Below, piece after piece: positions 1-7,556 of a stretch of 64,000 nt of DNA (positions are counted from its first letter, which is position 1; the number at the start of each line of letters is the position of its first letter). The translations under genes and the position numbers were made by a program. The notes under the pieces were generated by a model. The model had not been told where the DNA came from, searched no databases, and saw only the letters and a program-made list of their open reading frames with translations. The stretch is from Anaerovibrio sp. JC8 (GTDB lineage: Bacteria > Bacillota > Negativicutes > Selenomonadales > Selenomonadaceae). The stretch is from positions 124,001-188,000 of the forward strand of contig NZ_ANBM01000001.1 in assembly GCF_002100115.1 (NCBI RefSeq), written 5' to 3'.

Positions 1-1256
1 GGACAGGCCATAAATTCAATGAACTGCCACTTGCTGCTTCCAGCTGCCTTGATGCCATCAAGAAGCTGACGAACATTTTCCAGACCATGACAAACTGCAA
101 TATTAACAGAGCCAACACCAGGAATACTTGCCGTAGCTTCCTTCACAGCCTGCATTCCACGAACCGGCTTCCAGTCCAGCAGGCCTGCCGGCGGATTGGA
201 GCCAGTAGCCAAATAATAAGCGGTACGAACTGCCGCCTCAGTAACACCGCCGGTAGCACCGAAGATACGGCCTGCACCGGTGGATTCACCCATAACAGAA
301 TCATAGTCCGACTCTGGTACAGTATTAAGGTCAATGCCCTTGTGCTTTAACAGAACCGCCAGCTCTCTGGTGGTCAGAACATAATCCATATCCCGCTGGT
401 TGTCCACCTGAAGCTCCTCACGGGCCACCTCAAATTTCTTGGCGGTACAAGGCATAATGGACACATTCACAATGTTATCCGGATTAATTCCCATCTTCTG
501 GGCGAAGAAGGACTTAATGGTAGCTCCCATCATATTCTGCGGAGATTTGCAGGTTGACAGGTTGTGCATCAGTTCCGGATAGAAATACTCACAGTATTTC
601 ACCCAGCCCGGACAGCAGGAAGTGAGATGAGGAATCTCATCCTTCTTCTTGGTAAGACGATGCACAAACTCCGAGGCCTCTTCCATAATAGTGAGATCTG
701 CGGCAAAGCAGGTATCAAATACAGAATCAAAGCCGGCAGCCTTTAATGCTCCTGCCATTTTCCTGCCCACACCAGTCCCCTGAGGCATACCAAACTCCTC
801 ACCCAGGGAAACCTTGGTGGCTGGTGCAGTCTGCACCACTACATACTTGCTGTCATCATCCAGGGCATCCAAAACCTTACGGACATGACTCTTTTCCGTG
901 ATGGCTCCGGATGGACACTGCATAACGCACTGGCCACAGCCAACACAGGCTATCTCCTGCTTTAATGGCAATGGGTAATTGCCGTATACCCCCATTACAT
1001 TTTTGCAGGCATCTACGCACTGGCCACACAAAATACACTTCTCATCATCACGCTCGATGGACGGATTGGCAGCGCTAATGGCCACGCGCCCCTTTAATTG
1101 TACAGGGAAATCGCCTTTCCCTTCATACTGGCTGGACACCCAGCCGTCGCCCCCGGAGGGTTTGCCCTTGCAACCGGCAGCCATTACCCCGAATCCCAGG
1201 ACGCCTGAGCCGGCCACAACCTTTAAAAACTTGCGCCGAGACATCTTGTTACTCAT
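1..1256 (-). CDS. hydA: [FeFe] hydrogenase, Tat-exported (3' end cut by window)
   Basis: Catalyses reversible H2 formation or oxidation at the H-cluster. The start is the ATG at 1254-1256, preceded by AGGGGAG at 1264-1270. The N-terminus MSNKMSRRKFLK followed by a hydrophobic stretch and AAGC is a Tat signal, possibly with a lipid-attachment cysteine, so the enzyme probably acts outside the cytoplasmic membrane. Two [4Fe-4S] motifs follow (CILCGQCVDAC and CVGCGQCVMQC, about residues 60-105). The H-cluster motifs TSCCPGW (L1) and MPCTAKK (L2) are present. The reading frame leaves the window at FMACP, the start of the third H-cluster motif, so only the C-terminal end is missing. No extra N-terminal ferredoxin domains are present. 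It lies downstream of hydEGF on the same strand, behind a terminator-like hairpin and about 190 bases of AT-rich DNA, so it probably has its own promoter. Confidence 0.95.
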   Translation of the reverse strand, partial: MSNKMSRRKFLKVVAGSGVLGFGVMAAGCKGKPSGGDGWVSSQYEGKGDFPVQLKGRVAISAANPSIERDDEKCILCGQCVDACKNVMGVYGNYPLPLKQEIACVGCGQCVMQCPSGAITEKSHVRKVLDALDDDSKYVVVQTAPATKVSLGEEFGMPQGTGVGRKMAGALKAAGFDSVFDTCFAADLTIMEEASEFVHRLTKKKDEIPHLTSCCPGWVKYCEYFYPELMHNLSTCKSPQNMMGATIKSFFAQKMGINPDNIVNVSIMPCTAKKFEVAREELQVDNQRDMDYVLTTRELAVLLKHKGIDLNTVPESDYDSVMGESTGAGRIFGATGGVTEAAVRTAYYLATGSNPPAGLLDWKPVRGMQAVKEATASIPGVGSVNIAVCHGLENVRQLLDGIKAAGSSKWQFIEFMAC

Positions 1257-1404
1257 ACATATACTCCCCTAACGTCTACTACACAACACCATTTACACAA
1301 TTGACACAAAATTCGTACAATAATACCTATTTATTATTTTACCACGGATTAATAAATATAGAAATATTTAGTTTTTATGCAATTATTAAATATAACTATA
1401 GATA

Positions 1405-1436
1405 AATTAAGGGATGGTCCCTACCATCCCTTTTAT
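1405..1436 (-). terminator. hairpin between hydF and the hydrogenase
   Basis: Arms GGGATGG (1411-1417) and CCATCCC (1424-1430) form a 7-bp stem just past the hydF stop. The minus-strand tail is only moderately T-rich, so read-through into the hydrogenase gene is possible. Confidence 0.6.
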
Positions 1437-1453
1437 ATTTAATATGTTATAGT

Positions 1454-2680
1454 TCACATAACAATTTTGTCCAAAATTCCCGTCAAGTGGGCAATGGTAA
1501 CCCCATAATTTGTCATTGGCACGGCCATCTCCCTGGCCCGTTCGATTCTGGACAATACATAGCGGCGGTTAAACATACAGCCACCACATTGAATAATCAA
1601 ATCATACTTAGTGAGCTCCTGCGGAAAATCCGTGCCACTAACCACATCGACCTGCAGCCCCTCCCCGAAGCGCTGCCGCAACAGCCGTGGTATTTTAACA
1701 CGTCCAATATCCTCAGCCAAAGGAGCGTGGGTACAGCATTCTGCTATGAGCACCCGGGATTTTTCTGTGAGGCTGTCAATATGATGTGCACCCTCCACGT
1801 AATATTTTAAATCCCCCTTATAAGCTGCAAACAACACGGAAAAGGAGGTCAGCCTGCTTGCCGCCGGCTTATGCTCAAACACCAGCTTAAAGGCCTGGGA
1901 ATCAGTAATAATAAGCTGCGGTGCTTCCTTCAGCCGGCTCAGGGTGAGCTCCAGCTTATCAGTGGTGGTTGATACCACTGTACATTTCCTGTCCAGCAGT
2001 TCCCGAATGGTCTGAACCTGAGGCAGGATAAGACGCCGCTTTGGAGCCTGAATATCCTGAGGCATAACCAGCAGCACCACATCATCTTCCTTGACCAGCT
2101 GGCCAGTGATAAATGCCTCGTCATAATCCTCGGGCATAACCTTGGACAGGGCCACCACAACCTTGTCCCGCTGCGTCTTTCTATCGGCTTTGTCACCATC
2201 ACAGTCAACTGTCAGCAGGACGTCCTTGTTGGGATGTATTCTTCCCCCTATTTCCTTGTTCAAAGCATCGGTTGGTTCCTCTTCGCCAAAGGAATTAATC
2301 AAACACAATACTGCTATATTCTTGCCATGAAAATAATCCAACAGCTTGTATTCTTCAGAAAAATCCTTCTGCCCATTACCAGGAAATACCAACACTGCTA
2401 TATCAGTCTTTTCCATGGCCAGCCTGGTCTTTTCCAGACGCTGGGCCCCCAGCACGCTATGGTCCTCAATGCCGGGGGTATCAATAATGACACAGGCTCC
2501 CAAGGGATGGATTTCCATGGCCTTATACACCGGATCCGTAGTGGTTCCGGCCACATCCGACACAATAGATGTGTTCTGACCGCTTATTAAATTAATCAGC
2601 GATGATTTGCCGCTGTTGGTCCGGCCAAAAATCCCGATATGGAGCCGATTGGCGTTTGGTGTTGAATTCAATTCTGCCAT
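1454..2680 (-). CDS. hydF: [FeFe]-hydrogenase maturation GTPase HydF
   Basis: HydF is the scaffold on which the 2Fe subcluster is completed before transfer to the hydrogenase. The 408-residue protein starts with a TrmE/Era-type GTPase domain: P-loop GRTNSGKSS (about residues 19-27) and DTPG (about residues 67-70). The C-terminal cluster-binding region has CTH (about residue 317) and CGGC (about residue 366). The residue before CGGC is Gln, where many HydF proteins have His (family pattern CxH...HCxxC); that His is known not to be a universal ligand. Two bases separate it from the hydG stop, so it is cotranscribed with hydE and hydG. Confidence 0.95.
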   Translation of the reverse strand: MAELNSTPNANRLHIGIFGRTNSGKSSLINLISGQNTSIVSDVAGTTTDPVYKAMEIHPLGACVIIDTPGIEDHSVLGAQRLEKTRLAMEKTDIAVLVFPGNGQKDFSEEYKLLDYFHGKNIAVLCLINSFGEEEPTDALNKEIGGRIHPNKDVLLTVDCDGDKADRKTQRDKVVVALSKVMPEDYDEAFITGQLVKEDDVVLLVMPQDIQAPKRRLILPQVQTIRELLDRKCTVVSTTTDKLELTLSRLKEAPQLIITDSQAFKLVFEHKPAASRLTSFSVLFAAYKGDLKYYVEGAHHIDSLTEKSRVLIAECCTHAPLAEDIGRVKIPRLLRQRFGEGLQVDVVSGTDFPQELTKYDLIIQCGGCMFNRRYVLSRIERAREMAVPMTNYGVTIAHLTGILDKIVM

Positions 2681-2682
2681 AA

Positions 2683-4107
2683 TTAAAACCTAAAATCCCT
2701 CTGTCCATTACTAATATCGGCCAAGTGCTCTGCGGCAATTTTCCGCACCTTCTCGTTTGGAATTTTCTCCAGCTCCTTTTCAATCATGGCCAAGCCCTTT
2801 GACTTGGTATCGTCGCTGGCATAATCCTCCAGATACTCCTTCAGGGTCATGAGGGCATTTGGATGACAGCAATTGAGAATCTGCTTGTTCTTGCACAAAG
2901 TCATGAATCTGTCCCCGGTGCGGCCTTCACGATAGCAGGCGGTGCAGAAGCTAGGCACATAGCCCAGGGTAATCAGCCAATTTATAACCTCATCCAATGT
3001 CCGACGGTCACTGACATCAAACTGGGCAGAGTTGTCATCCTCAGGCTCCTCCTCATAATAACCGCCTACGCTGGTACGGGAGGCCCCGCTTATCTGGGAA
3101 ACGCCCATAGCCAGAGCCTTTTCGCGGACAGCCTTTCCCTCACGGGTAGAGATAATCATACCGGTATAAGGCACGGCCACCCGAATAAGGGCAATGATCT
3201 TCTCAAACATTTCATCGCTGATACCATTATCAAAGGCCGATGGGTCAATATCATCCGCCTTTTTTACCCGTGGTACGCTGATGGTATGCGGACCGACTCC
3301 ATGAGCCGCCTCCAGATGCTCTGCATGCATCAACAAAGCCGCAAACTCATAGCGATAGCTCTCCAAGCCAAAGAGTACCCCCAGACCCACATCGTCGATA
3401 CCGCCTTCCATGGCCCGGTCCATGGCCTCGGTATGGTAGGCATAATCATGCTTTGGCCCCGTTGGATGAAGCTGCTCATAGGATTCCTTGTTGTAGGTTT
3501 CCTGGAACAATATATAAGTGCCGATGCCGGCTTCCTTCAGCTTGCGGTAGTTTTCCACCGTGGTAGCGGCAATATTTACATTTACCCGACGGATAGCACC
3601 GTTCTTGTGCTTGATGTTATATATGGTATTGATGGAATCCAGCACATATTCAATTGGATTATTAACCGGATCCTCACCCAGCTCAATAGCCAGACGCTTA
3701 TGTCCCATATCCTGCAGGGCGATTACTTCCCGGCGGATTTCGTCCTGGGTCAGCTTTTTCCGGCTGATATGCTTATTTTTCATGTGATATGGACAGTACA
3801 GACAGCCATTAACACAATAATTGGACAGATATAAAGGGGCAAACAGCACGATACGGTTGCCATAATAATCCTCTTTGATCTGCTTGGCCAGCTCGTATAC
3901 CTCCTGCAGCTTTTCCTCATTGTCACAGGCCAACAAGACCGATGCTTCCCGGTGGCTCAGCCCCTTGCCCAGCCTTGCCTTGGCAATAATGGCATCCACT
4001 ACCTCCATATTGTCCTTGTTGTCGTCGGCATACTTCAGAGCAGCTCTGACCTCCTCATCAGCTATAAACTCCTCTGCCTTCATTGATTTAACGTCATACA
4101 TTCTCAT
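2683..4107 (-). CDS. hydG: [FeFe]-hydrogenase maturase HydG, tyrosine lyase
   Basis: Radical SAM enzyme that cleaves tyrosine to p-cresol and supplies the CO and CN- ligands of the H-cluster. The 474-residue length is normal for the family. The SAM-cluster motif CVNGCLYC (CX3CX2C) lies near residue 98. The second, C-terminal cluster motif is visible as CTAC followed by a further Cys in CHPN near residue 420, matching the family's CX2C...C arrangement. Its ATG overlaps the hydE stop (ATGA at 4104-4107), so the two are translationally coupled. Only the hydE-hydG-hydF set would explain this gene's presence beside an [FeFe] hydrogenase. Confidence 0.96.
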   Translation of the reverse strand: MRMYDVKSMKAEEFIADEEVRAALKYADDNKDNMEVVDAIIAKARLGKGLSHREASVLLACDNEEKLQEVYELAKQIKEDYYGNRIVLFAPLYLSNYCVNGCLYCPYHMKNKHISRKKLTQDEIRREVIALQDMGHKRLAIELGEDPVNNPIEYVLDSINTIYNIKHKNGAIRRVNVNIAATTVENYRKLKEAGIGTYILFQETYNKESYEQLHPTGPKHDYAYHTEAMDRAMEGGIDDVGLGVLFGLESYRYEFAALLMHAEHLEAAHGVGPHTISVPRVKKADDIDPSAFDNGISDEMFEKIIALIRVAVPYTGMIISTREGKAVREKALAMGVSQISGASRTSVGGYYEEEPEDDNSAQFDVSDRRTLDEVINWLITLGYVPSFCTACYREGRTGDRFMTLCKNKQILNCCHPNALMTLKEYLEDYASDDTKSKGLAMIEKELEKIPNEKVRKIAAEHLADISNGQRDFRF

Positions 4108-5135
4108 TCACCCACTTTATAATCTCCCCGGTCACAGACGATGCTGTAACCGATATTACCCACTCTCTTTTTCAGACACTCTATGCACTCAGCTGCTTCT
4201 TCCCCCGTGCAGATTTTCTTGTCATAAATTGCATATTTTTCACGAAACTCCCGTGGTGAAAGGTTTGGCATCACCACATTGGCACCGGCCTGCAAGCCCT
4301 TTTCCCGGCCTATAGGATCAATGGTTCCCAGGGCCGTAGTAGCCGGCAGCAAAACCCTTGGCAGCAAAAGTCGAATAATTGACAGTAAGGTAACCGTCAT
4401 ATCCACCGTCCCCGCTGCTTTATCACCCATAGGTGTGTCATGCTGAGGTATAAATGGACCAATCCCCACCATGTGAGGATTCAGCTCCCTTAAAAACTGC
4501 ATATCCTCATACAGGGTGGCCACGCTTTGCCCCGGCGAGCCTACCATAAAGCCGGCTCCCACCTGATAACCGATGTCCTTTAAATTATACAGACATTCCT
4601 TACGGTTAGTCAGCGACATTTCACGGGGATGCAAGGTTTTATAATGTCCAGCATCAGCGGTTTCATGCCGCAGCAAATAGCGGTCAGCCCCGGCCTTGAA
4701 ATAGGCTTCATAGCTCCCCCGGCTCTTTTCCCCTATGGACAAGGTAACAGCACAATCCGGATAGCTGGCTTTTATATCCCCTATGAGTTGACATATGCGG
4801 TCATCGGTATAGTATTCGTCCTCGCCCCCCTGAAGCACAAAGGTACGAAACCCCAATCTATATCCTTCTCCGCAGCACGCCAATATTCCTTCTTGACTTA
4901 GCCGATATCTTTCTATTATCTTGTTTCCACGGCGTATGCCACAATAATAACAGTTATTGCGGCAATAATTTGTAAACTCAATGAGCCCACGGATATACAC
5001 ATCCTTGCCGTAAATCCTTTCCCGCACAGCCACTGCCCGCTGCTTCAGATAATCAGCCTCATTTCCATCCAGAAGATATTGAAGCTGCTCAAGGGTAATA
5101 TTCTGTTTTGCCTCAATTTCATCAACGATAGAAAT
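4104..5135 (-). CDS. hydE: [FeFe]-hydrogenase maturase HydE; apparent ATT start
   Basis: Radical SAM maturase acting with HydG and HydF on the H-cluster 2Fe site. SAM motif CRNNCYYC is plain. The first conventional start in frame is a GTG at 5033, giving 309 residues, but it has no ribosome binding site and would remove about 34 residues that HydE proteins normally carry. The open frame continues upstream to a stop near 5159, and its extension (ending in YLKQRAVAVRERIYG) looks like a normal HydE N-terminus. A strong AGGGGGCGG site at 5141-5149 sits at ideal distance from an in-frame ATT at 5133-5135; no ATG, GTG or TTG occurs in frame between. I therefore place the start at ATT, giving 343 residues. 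A base error hiding a normal start is the alternative. Confidence 0.85.
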   Translation of the reverse strand: MSIVDEIEAKQNITLEQLQYLLDGNEADYLKQRAVAVRERIYGKDVYIRGLIEFTNYCRNNCYYCGIRRGNKIIERYRLSQEGILACCGEGYRLGFRTFVLQGGEDEYYTDDRICQLIGDIKASYPDCAVTLSIGEKSRGSYEAYFKAGADRYLLRHETADAGHYKTLHPREMSLTNRKECLYNLKDIGYQVGAGFMVGSPGQSVATLYEDMQFLRELNPHMVGIGPFIPQHDTPMGDKAAGTVDMTVTLLSIIRLLLPRVLLPATTALGTIDPIGREKGLQAGANVVMPNLSPREFREKYAIYDKKICTGEEAAECIECLKKRVGNIGYSIVCDRGDYKVGE

Positions 5136-5187
5136 AAAACCGCCCCCTAAATGTCGGAACTATCAGAAAAAGATATACACATTAAAA

Positions 5188-5216
5188 ATACTACTCCTTT
5201 TTGTGCATATAATCAA
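5188..5216 (-). promoter_or_regulatory. candidate sigma-A promoter of hydEGF
   Basis: TTGATT (5211-5216), 17-base spacer, TAGTAT (5188-5193) on the minus strand, about 50 bases before the hydE ribosome binding site. Confidence 0.5.
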
Positions 5217-5239
5217 CGTATCTGCGCATTTTATACAGT

Positions 5240-5275
5240 AAAAAAGAGCGTTGCCAATATATGCCGCAACGCTCC
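5240..5275 (-). terminator. Rho-independent terminator after the 162-residue exported protein gene
   Basis: Perfect 9-bp stem GAGCGTTGC (5246-5254) and GCAACGCTC (5266-5274), followed on the minus strand by a run of five or more T. Confidence 0.9.
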
Positions 5276-5282
5276 CGCAAAA

Positions 5283-5771
5283 TCAGTCCCAAACCTCAGC
5301 TATTTTTTCTGCCTGATATATGCCCCGTCTGTCACTATATGCCTTTATAGCTGTCCTATATTTTTCTTCACCTATGGACTCAGGGAAAACTACATTGAAA
5401 TCCGTATCCAATGGATTATCCGTTATAGTTTCACTTTCCTCATCATCCCCGACTCGATCATACTTAGCCACCGCCAACAGACAACCCTTGGCAGTACCGC
5501 GGGCCAGGTTGCCCTTGTACGCCCATTTCTCTATAGAATAAGTGCCATCCTCGTGCTCTATTTTCCACCAGGAAACCAAGGCTTTTCCAGAATTTGGAAA
5601 ATCCACGATGCTTGTACGGAAATTATCTATACTGTATACGTCACCCCTATGGGTAAACACCTTGCCCCAAATAGATGCCTCACCTGTATTTACACCAATA
5701 TTTTCCGCTATAAATAACATCATTACTGCAACAACAATTCTACATAGTGCTGACCACTGACATCTGTTCAT
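5283..5771 (-). CDS. exported protein of unknown function, 162 residues
   Basis: I do not recognise this family. The chosen ATG (5769-5771) is preceded by GGAGAG at suitable distance; the longer TTG-initiated reading is less likely. Residues 1-35 form a signal peptide: two positive residues, a hydrophobic core (IVVAVMMLFIA) and a likely cleavage site after GEAS. The mature part of about 125 residues is soluble-looking, rich in charged and aromatic residues, with no cysteine except one near the middle and no visible motif. It ends before a strong terminator and starts about 110 bases from the next unknown exported gene. Location and function are inferred only as envelope-associated. Confidence 0.75.
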   Translation of the reverse strand: MNRCQWSALCRIVVAVMMLFIAENIGVNTGEASIWGKVFTHRGDVYSIDNFRTSIVDFPNSGKALVSWWKIEHEDGTYSIEKWAYKGNLARGTAKGCLLAVAKYDRVGDDEESETITDNPLDTDFNVVFPESIGEEKYRTAIKAYSDRRGIYQAEKIAEVWD

Positions 5772-5819
5772 CACAATCACTCTCCGCAAATGTTTTTAAT
5801 TTACAAATCCTAAAAGCAT

Positions 5820-5853
5820 TATGAGGCTTTCACAAAAACGCAAAGCCTCATAA
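5820..5853 (-). terminator. hairpin after the 371-residue exported protein gene
   Basis: Arms ATGAGGCTTT (5821-5830) and AAAGCCTCAT (5842-5851) form a perfect 10-bp stem just past the stop at 5882; a short T-run follows on the minus strand. Confidence 0.75.
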
Positions 5854-5881
5854 TAAAATTCTTTTAATATATCATTCGCTA

Positions 5882-6997
5882 TTATTCTCGGGTATAAAGT
5901 GGGTCTTTCTCGTTGTTTACATAGGATGCCGGCAAATCAGCATCAATCTGGTAATCTACCATGTGGTCACCGCAGAAGGTCTTGTCATTACAGTGCTTTA
6001 CACAATGACGATAATTTTTACCAAAAACCTTCTCCATCCGTATTTCATCCTGACGTCTTGCACAGTATGGATTATCACAGACAGAATACTTACCAATTGG
6101 CATATTATCGAAGCTCTGAATCATAGCATCAATAATAGATCGACGCATAGCCTTACGCCAAGGAGGACCATCTCCAACAAATATTTTAATCGGCCAAGGC
6201 AATATATTATATTCTACACCACCAGAATATCCACGAGAATAATACTCGCCTCTTTCAATATATTTTCCAGTGTGTACATCAATTGCCCGCACCGAAAGCC
6301 TACAATCGGTCCAACGGCTTTGGCCAATAATCTTATCTTTCACCTGGGTTCTGATAGGCTTAATATTAAACATTATCAAATAATCATATCCACCTAACCC
6401 ATCTTCCTCCAACTCTCTCGCAAAATTTACATATTCCTCTTTAGGAAGAGTAGATAAATGTCCGGAAAAATCATAAGAATTGCCATGTACAGCTGAATCA
6501 GGTCCATATGAATCGACAACATGCTCTGGACCATTGCTTGAACGATTATCCGTATGTGAAGTTTGCTTTATATGATATAAATCTTCCAATTTTTCATATT
6601 CTCTGGCCAATACATCATGAGCTTCAGTCAAAATGTACGTATCACCTGTATTTCTACGGCCCTGATGGAAATGCCCACCAACATTCTCTATTCTTTCCAT
6701 AGGATAACGGGCACCAGGAAACTTAGTGTGAAGAATTCGACGGATATATCCCATAGTATCTTCATCCAACAATGCTTGATCATCACCAGTTACCAAATAA
6801 CCTACCCTAACGCCATATTGTGGCTCGTACTGAAAATCAAAGTTTCTGGATTTATTTTCCATCTCCCGATGATATGCCACATCATTCCGGTCAACATTTA
6901 CGGTGCTGGCGGCATCTGCCACATGAGACAGGCCCACCATCATCCCAGCACACATAAGAAAAGAAGCTATCCCTGCTGAAATATGATTTTTAAACAT
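5882..6997 (-). CDS. exported protein of unknown function, 371 residues
   Basis: Not recognised. GGAGG precedes the ATG at 6997. Residues 1-30 are a signal peptide ending in ADA-AS. The mature part has a middle section with repeated Tyr, Gly and His (residues 120-190), and a Cys-rich tail with pairs at CDNPYC and CVKHC..CNDKTFC (about residues 305-345) that could bind metal or form disulfides. The phrase RAIDVHTGKYIERGEYY suggests a lipoprotein-like or envelope-stress type beta fold, but this is only an impression. It is transcribed from its own promoter, divergent from the XRE regulator, with a palindrome next to the start of transcription. Confidence 0.75.
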   Translation of the reverse strand: MFKNHISAGIASFLMCAGMMVGLSHVADAASTVNVDRNDVAYHREMENKSRNFDFQYEPQYGVRVGYLVTGDDQALLDEDTMGYIRRILHTKFPGARYPMERIENVGGHFHQGRRNTGDTYILTEAHDVLAREYEKLEDLYHIKQTSHTDNRSSNGPEHVVDSYGPDSAVHGNSYDFSGHLSTLPKEEYVNFARELEEDGLGGYDYLIMFNIKPIRTQVKDKIIGQSRWTDCRLSVRAIDVHTGKYIERGEYYSRGYSGGVEYNILPWPIKIFVGDGPPWRKAMRRSIIDAMIQSFDNMPIGKYSVCDNPYCARRQDEIRMEKVFGKNYRHCVKHCNDKTFCGDHMVDYQIDADLPASYVNNEKDPLYTRE

Positions 6998-7090
6998 ATC
7001 CCATTTCCTCCCATCAACTAAAACGTTTTAATGGTAAACAACATTTTATACAAGACCTTTACAAAATAAAAAAAGGCCGACACAATCCCT

Positions 7091-7110
7091 ATGGGTATAT
7101 ATCTACCCAT
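7091..7110. promoter_or_regulatory. palindromic operator candidate
   Basis: ATGGGTA-TATATC-TACCCAT has perfect 7-base arms. It lies directly downstream of the -10 box of the minus-strand promoter, where a bound repressor would block initiation. The adjacent XRE protein is the obvious candidate to bind it. Confidence 0.55.
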
Positions 7111-7114
7111 ATAA

Positions 7115-7166
7115 ATATTACCATAATATATCACCCATTACAAATAACCCGTAAAAATAATACAAT
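7115..7166. promoter_or_regulatory. divergent promoters sharing one -35 hexamer
   Basis: Minus strand: TTGTAA (7138-7143), 17 bases, TAATAT (7115-7120), towards the 371-residue exported protein. Plus strand: TTACAA (the same six bases), 17 bases, TACAAT (7161-7166), towards the XRE regulator. The two promoters cannot both be occupied at once. Confidence 0.6.
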
Positions 7167-7204
7167 GTATGATGATATATTGTAGTTTAATTTGGGTGAT
7201 CGAC

Positions 7205-7438
7205 ATGAAAGAAATAGAATATGGGAGAATAAATATTAAACTGGGTGATATACTCCAAGAGCAAAATATCAGCATTAACAAGTTAGCATTCCGGGCCGAA
7301 TTACAAAGGTCCCAGGTGCGGGGATATTGCAAAAACACGATACAGCGTATTGACACTGGTGTGCTTGCCAGGCTGTGCCACGCCCTTGATTGTGATGTAT
7401 CCGACCTGATTGAATACATCCCCCCGGATAATGATTAA
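7205..7438 (+). CDS. small XRE-family (Cro/CI-type) transcriptional regulator
   Basis: A 77-residue DNA-binding protein consisting of a single helix-turn-helix domain. The pattern IKLGDILQEQNISINKLA..., then RSQVRGYCKN, then IDTGVLARLCHALDCDVSDLIEY is typical of YozG-like Cro/CI regulators. The ATG at 7205 is chosen because GGGTGAT stands just before it and the HTH starts close to the N-terminus; in-frame ATGs at 7169 and 7172 would add 12 or 11 residues. It is divergent from the 371-residue exported protein and has its own terminator. It may repress that gene and itself through the palindrome at 7091-7110. Confidence 0.85.
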   Translation: MKEIEYGRINIKLGDILQEQNISINKLAFRAELQRSQVRGYCKNTIQRIDTGVLARLCHALDCDVSDLIEYIPPDND

Positions 7439-7448
7439 ACATAATCGG

Positions 7449-7475
7449 CCAGCCGTATACAGGCTGGTTTTTTTA
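7449..7475 (+). terminator. terminator after the XRE regulator
   Basis: CCAGCC (7449-7454) and GGCTGG (7462-7467) followed by seven T. Confidence 0.9.
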
Positions 7476-7485
7476 TTGAAAAAAC

Positions 7486-7515
7486 TTGACGGGTGCCTCA
7501 CTTTAAGGGTACAAA
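7486..7515 (+). promoter_or_regulatory. candidate promoter of the metallophosphoesterase gene
   Basis: TTGACG (7486-7491), 18-base spacer, TACAAA (7510-7515), about 40 bases before the start codon. The -10 box is weak. Confidence 0.4.
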
Positions 7516-7556
7516 TTAGGAAACAGATTATTGTGTCTGAGACAGGATGAATTACT

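Noticed and set aside
1261-1410. Rex operator upstream of the hydrogenase
   Set aside because: TTGTG-type words occur but no TTGTTAA...TTAACAA-like palindrome.
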